Under the pieces are notes generated by a model. The model was not told the DNA's origin, did no database searches, and saw only the letters and a list, made by a program, of their open reading frames with translations. DNA of 64,000 bases from positions 42,310,696 through 42,374,695 of the forward strand of contig NC_087067.1 of the NCBI RefSeq assembly GCF_963678635.1, given 5' to 3'. Source of the stretch: Symsagittifera roscoffensis. Lineage: Eukaryota; Xenacoelomorpha; Acoela; Convolutidae. How positions within the stretch are numbered: the first letter of the stretch is position 1; each line of letters starts with the position of its first letter. Below are positions 59,724 through 64,000 of this stretch, one piece after another. A program made the position numbers and the translations under genes.

Positions 59724-59889
59724 GGGAGAGAGTTACTGTTGCGAATTGGAGCAAGAAATTTGAATCTTACGTTACCTGCGGCTAGAAGAGTCACAATTTG
59801 TACCCCAATTAAAACCGTAGATAACAAAAATGCGGGCAAAGAGGAATCGCCAAAGGCTGCTGAATCAGTTGGAGTGAAAATGCCAATGG
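59724..59889 (+). repeat. 1.13 kb tail repeat, copy 4 (truncated)
   Basis: Only the first 166 bp are present. The copy is joined to the start of the second 8.1 kb unit inside the codon run GCC AAT GGC T|CC ATT, so the ORF (from 59739) ends in a fused tail PFQSRLNQC at 59921. A few bases (CT) are shared at the junction. Confidence 0.95.
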
Positions 59890-60016
59890 CTCCATTTCAA
59901 AGTAGATTGAATCAGTGTTAAATGTTGAAAAAATTCAGCCTCTCCACCTAAAATCAAAAAGGGTTTTTGCTTGGGTTTCAATTTCGTAGCATAATTTCTT
60001 AAATGTGTAGATTAGA

Positions 60017-60268
60017 ATGGGCGATCCAGCCAGTGGAGCGAGTGATCCCACCAGTGGTGCGAGCGATCCAGCCAAAGGAGCGAGCGATCCAGCCAGTGGA
60101 GCGAACTGCAGTGAACAGGGAGCTGGAAGTGGAGGTGTAACGACTCAGAACAAGCGAGGTCCACGCAAAGAATACCCTTTCGAGGCAAGGTGATCAAAAA
60201 AAGCTGAAGAATGTCAAAAGATCAAGAAATTGGAGCAAAAATTGAAGATACTGAACATGACATACTGA
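60017..60268 (+). CDS. Small SDPASGA-repeat ORF, second copy
   Basis: Same as 51898-52149, including the in-frame TGA after PFEAR. No sequence difference noticed. Confidence 0.4.
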
Positions 60269-61561
60269 AAATTGCCCCCACATCCCAGACTTATCCCAGA
60301 CTGAATTATTTTATTGAGCGAAGCTGCTTTATTAGGAAATCTCTCTAAAAAGCCTAATTTTAAAATGAAATCATACATTAAAAGGCAAACCTGTACCTCT
60401 GCAAAGCCTTGGATTTCGTTATTGTTGATTATTCTTGTGCGTTAAATCTGAGTTTCAATGCTTTTTAAAATACTTTCGTCTGTAAATAAAATCAAATCAA
60501 TTTCACGCCAGCGAAGGCAATAATATAAAAACTGTTTGACAGAATACAAACTTTTGAAAGCCTGATAAAAAGGCTGAACAGCGAATACCACTTTTCAATG
60601 CTAAATTTTGTTAGATTGTTATTCTGTTGTTCATAAATATTCGCGTGCGATGTTAGCCTTGAAAGAAAAAAATTTATTAGCCTCAGAAAAAATATATATG
60701 TAAGCTATATTGCAAAAAAGGTATTGCTTTTTGGTTCCAATCAATAAATTATCGTCCACAGAAAGTTTTTGTGTTAAATTTCTCGTTTTTGAGCCGTGTC
60801 GCATTTTCGAGTTTTAAGTGCTTCTGTGACAACTTTTTTTATGAACGTTAAACATTATTTTTTCACTGCCAAACATCAACTATTATTTTGAACATTTTTT
60901 TTCCAATAAGTTTCCAATATTCCTATCCATCAAAGTAACCGTTTTTTTTCTACAGACATCAAGATTAAATAAGCGAAGTAGGAGTTCTGAGAAACTCAAC
61001 CAAATGTGATTTTTACAGGAGATTTGCAGCAGATTCATAAACACAGCAAAGTTTATTAACAAATTGACAAGCACTTTGACAAACTTTTTGATTGACGGAA
61101 CAAAGATCTAAGAGGGCCGAATAGTTATTTTTTGTGAAGAAAAAGCAGATATTTTTCTCAATTTAATCAGAATAAGTCCAATGAAAGATAAAGATAAGGC
61201 CAATGAATCATACGGCGCTGATGAAAGATAAAGCTAAATCTAGTTACAACTGCTTTATTAAAGATTTTCACATTTGCATTATTTTGAAGGAGAGCTCCTA
61301 TACCAACAGGAATATCCCACTAGCAGAGTTCACCTCTTCTAATAATCTTTTCATAGCATAGTTGAAGATTGCGTGAATGTCATCCGAAAACAATTTTTAA
61401 TTTTCTTCAATTTTTTTTTTCAAATTCAGTCAGCGTTTTTTAACCCCGACGTTTTTCTTCTTATCAGCTCTAATGAGTTTTATTGATTTAATTTGCGATT
61501 GTATATAAATAGATTGAGACTAATACGCTAGTAACGTGGGAACTGAGCTAGTAACGATGAC

Positions 61562-61933
61562 ATGGCGAGACGAAGAAAACCGACGGGGGGAGGACGCAAA
61601 CGGAAAAAATGCACTGCTAAGAAACTTATTCGCACGTTCAAAAACTGTCGTTTGATCAGAGTTTGTGTCATTAATCACTTGAGAACGGAAAACTGTAAAA
61701 ATTTAGATTTATTTAATCCATTTAAAATGGCAAGGTTGAACTCCACAAAATCGTGTACCGAGGGGAACAGACCTCGGGAAATCCCTTTGTTAAAGATACA
61801 CGGTACAACCTCATCAAGACAGCCGATCGAGAATTATCCCAGCGGAAATCGAGAATTATCCCGGAGGAAATGTTTCCTTCCATTTTGTTTTATTGGCCAG
61901 AATTCTTCGATTCAGATTTTCACTCGATCCTAA
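61562..61933 (+). CDS. Basic ORF ahead of integrase, second copy
   Basis: Same translation as 53461-53832, preceded by the same TATA box at the same distance and containing the same 22 bp duplication. Confidence 0.35.
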   Translation: MARRRKPTGGGRKRKKCTAKKLIRTFKNCRLIRVCVINHLRTENCKNLDLFNPFKMARLNSTKSCTEGNRPREIPLLKIHGTTSSRQPIENYPSGNRELSRRKCFLPFCFIGQNSSIQIFTRS

Positions 61934-62821
61934 CTAAAGCAGACAAAATTCATAGTTGTATTAATGATGCTTTGAAAGAGCGTAATTACACCGTAATCAA
62001 ATTTCTCGGCGAGTACTTTTGTTATTATCATTCGAAGTTCCACACATCGAATGGAATCCTATTTATGGAAGATAAGATGGTGATTCAACCGCAGTTGAGA
62101 TCCCCGATTATGGTTCGATTGCATAAAGGACACGCTGCATAAAGGACACGCTGGCCTGTTTATAATTAGGGACGTGGCGAATTGTTATTTCTTGTGGTCA
62201 CACATTAATCGGCAGATCCAATTAACCGCGGCGAATTGCAAAGAGTGCAATAAATCGGGTAAGAATTTAAAACCTGTTATTCCTAGTACGGAGGTTGCAC
62301 AGAGGGATTTAATGGAGGAACCAAATCATGAAAATCAAATGGAATGTTTAGGACCCCTATTTTCCTTTTGGGGCGCGAATAAATACCTGTTGATTTGTGT
62401 TGATCGGTTTTCAAAATTCCCGACGGTTCAAATAACGATGCGTACTACCGCAACGGTTATCAGCAATTTTTTTGTAAAATTATATTACTCTACATGCTAT
62501 ACCGCGAGTGATCCGATCGGATCAAGGATCGGGCTTTGTGCCTAAATCAGTTCGAGAGATTTGTCGTCAACAAAATATACATCTGATTTTTGCGCCGGTG
62601 GTAAGGAATCGAGCTACGGGCTTAGTGGAAAGATGTATCCGATCGTTTCGCGAAAGGTTAATGGCTTCTTCTTTTCAGAGCCCAAATCGGAGCTTACGTG
62701 TAAGGCTAAAGGATATACTACTCAGCATTTGAACTACAGTATATCAATTGTTGAGTTGTACTCCATTTGAGGCAAATTTTGGGCAAAAACCAAATACAAT
62801 TTGGCATTCGATTACTCGTGC
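61753..62821 (+). pseudogene. Ty3/gypsy integrase, second copy, same breaks
   Basis: Frames 61753-62142, 62174-62545 and 62508-62732 reproduce the three frames of the first copy, with the 16 bp duplication (62121-62152) and the same frameshift before IRSDQGSGF. Differences are single substitutions. The breaks therefore precede the 8.1 kb duplication. Confidence 0.9.
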
Positions 62822-62976
62822 TGCTTCAGCTGAAAACTTGACATGAAAAATTAATTGCTTTCTCTAGATCGTAAATAGAAGATATTTCGTTCAAAATTCA
62901 TTCAGAATTACGGTGAACCGGATGACGCAACAAACAGGGGACGTATGATCGTATCTAGCACTCGTTGGTATCGGGA

Positions 62977-64000
62977 ATGTCAGTCCCAAAGTCGGCAGTG
63001 GAAACAACAAGTGCTCCGGGTGCTCCAAGCTCAATCAAAAGGCTAGCACAATTTTTTTGCAAAATTCAAGAAAGATTGAAATCAGAACCGTACTTTGAAC
63101 CACTAAACGAGCGCTTAGTTCGTGAATCGGCCCATTCAGTCACTTTGTGTTCCGGAAAAATTTTGCATAAATGTGATCTCTCCATAAGTTTAGGTGGCTG
63201 GGATCACGAAACCGGCGGTTTGAAGGCAGTTTCTCCTTCGGGTACGGCGAAACAACGTGATGTGCAAACCGAGTGGGTTGCTCGGAATACGGGTGCGTTA
63301 GTTGCGTCTACGGGACAATCTCCTAAACCAGTGACGGATCACGCCGGTGGAACTGCCGAGAACCCGTTTTTGATCGATATTTCATCGGAAGGGCTTATAT
63401 GGACAGAGAGTCCGGGAAAGGATATAGAAATACTGCCGCGGACAAACACATTGCCTTCAGAACGGACAGTGGGACATAGTCAAGCCACGGGCGTGGAAAA
63501 GGAGGCTCAAACATTCGTATTGCCGCGAGAAACTTCTCAAGGAGGAATTGTGCTCTACTCGAGCTCGGAGGAAGGAAAAACGCTGCGAATGGGGTCAATC
63601 CCAGTGCCGACGAACCTTATTGAATTGTCTTCTACTGAGGACGGGGAGGATGAATCTGAGGAAACAGATAAAGCGAATACACATGAAATGGACACACAAG
63701 AGCTGCAATCATCCGAAAAAAGTAATGTCATCGCCTCAACATGTGCCAATGGACATAAAGCAAAAAGAGCAAAAGAACCCACCACAGACAAATTCGGGTC
63801 CAAGTCAGGTGAAAGTCCTCAAACAGGATACGACGGTTATTATGCACAACCAAGGCCATTAAGAATGCCGGCCTCCAAATTTTTCGGAGATAGACTGTTT
63901 ACGAGCGTAGTTAACGGCGGTGCATTGAACGTGCATGTATTACGTCAGACGCAAAACACTTCAGATGAAGAACTAGAAGGAGTGCCGAAGGCGGCAACGG
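62977..64000 (+). CDS. Acidic accessory ORF, second copy (cut by window end)
   Basis: The second copy of the ORF at 54876 is open to the end of the window (341 codons seen). One amino acid change was noticed: Ile for Lys in the GQKAKRA region (ACATAAAG for ACAAAAAG near 63756). The end of the ORF should lie just outside the window. Confidence 0.55.
   Translation, partial: MSVPKSAVETTSAPGAPSSIKRLAQFFCKIQERLKSEPYFEPLNERLVRESAHSVTLCSGKILHKCDLSISLGGWDHETGGLKAVSPSGTAKQRDVQTEWVARNTGALVASTGQSPKPVTDHAGGTAENPFLIDISSEGLIWTESPGKDIEILPRTNTLPSERTVGHSQATGVEKEAQTFVLPRETSQGGIVLYSSSEEGKTLRMGSIPVPTNLIELSSTEDGEDESEETDKANTHEMDTQELQSSEKSNVIASTCANGHKAKRAKEPTTDKFGSKSGESPQTGYDGYYAQPRPLRMPASKFFGDRLFTSVVNGGALNVHVLRQTQNTSDEELEGVPKAAT

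Larger units (their letters stand above)
51771..59889 (+). repeat. 8.1 kb tandem duplication, unit 1
   Basis: The unit begins CTCCATTTTAAAGTAGATTG and is repeated from 59890 with an offset of 8119 (8101 after small indels). It contains a small Gly/Ala/Ser ORF, AT-rich DNA, a gypsy-type integrase, an accessory ORF and the 1.13 kb tail repeats. Differences between the units are few substitutions and short indels, for example about 13 bp near 52795. The duplication is therefore recent or is a collapsed/expanded assembly copy. Confidence 0.95.
59890..64000 (+). repeat. 8.1 kb tandem duplication, unit 2 (runs off window)
   Basis: Copy of 51771-55899. Small ORF at 60017-60268, TATA box at 61502-61511, basic ORF at 61562, broken integrase at 61753-62821, accessory ORF from 62977. 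Distinguishing indels lie near 60786 (5 bp lost) and 60903 (about 13 bp lost). The rest of the unit is outside the window. Confidence 0.95.

Noticed and set aside
56323-59889. 1.13 kb repeats as ordinary LTRs
   Set aside because: Copies are adjacent with no internal element between them, unit ends are not TG...CA, and no such copy precedes the element.

Overview
The window looks like AT-rich, repeat-dense nuclear DNA from an invertebrate-type metazoan. Supporting this are a spliced cytoplasmic-type actin gene on the minus strand with GT-AG introns, an exon of animal casein kinase I alpha, decayed Ty3/gypsy and BEL/Pao retrotransposons, satellite DNA and several nested segmental duplications. 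There are no operons, Shine-Dalgarno sites or other bacterial features. I cannot name the species or phylum from the sequence. Actin (36347-37850) is the only gene I regard as intact and host-functional.

Layout. 1-11240 is repeat mosaic. 1-2010 is a second copy of 23104-25515. It is followed by a tandem duplication with units at about 2387, 5945 and 10123, the last truncated. The second unit carries an open CK1-alpha exon (8366-8569) and the first carries a shortened copy of it with a stop codon. 11241-12540 is unannotated AT-rich DNA. 12541-21566 is a diverged satellite with a unit of roughly 80 bp plus a flank, the whole assembly duplicated in tandem. 21567-28640 holds further copies of a dispersed AT-rich repeat; copies left of about 22.5 kb run mostly in one orientation and those to the right in the opposite one.

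28640-34520 is a heavily mutated Ty3/gypsy element in which gag, CCHC knuckle, protease, RT, RNase H remnant and integrase can be read in order, followed by a lysine-rich third coding region. 34520-36340 is intergenic. Actin follows, with a perfect CArG (SRF) box about 180 bp upstream of its start codon. 38200-40520 is a cluster of small fold-back elements with long C/G runs. 40520-43030 is mostly unassigned and includes a tRNA-like B-box and a possible primer-binding site. 43039-48864 is a decayed BEL/Pao element running into a 200-base assembly gap (48865-49064). 49065-51770 is AT-rich with diverged duplications.

51771-64000 is an 8.1 kb tandem duplication whose second copy runs off the window. 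Each unit contains a small SDPASGA-repeat reading frame, a TATA box before a basic reading frame, a frame-broken Ty3/gypsy integrase with all DDE residues, and an acidic accessory ORF of 362 codons. The first unit also contains a 1.13 kb tail segment repeated three times, each with the same open acidic ORF, plus a truncated fourth copy fused to the start of unit 2. This nested array is the least explained structure here. All comparisons were made by eye; no alignment or database search was run.
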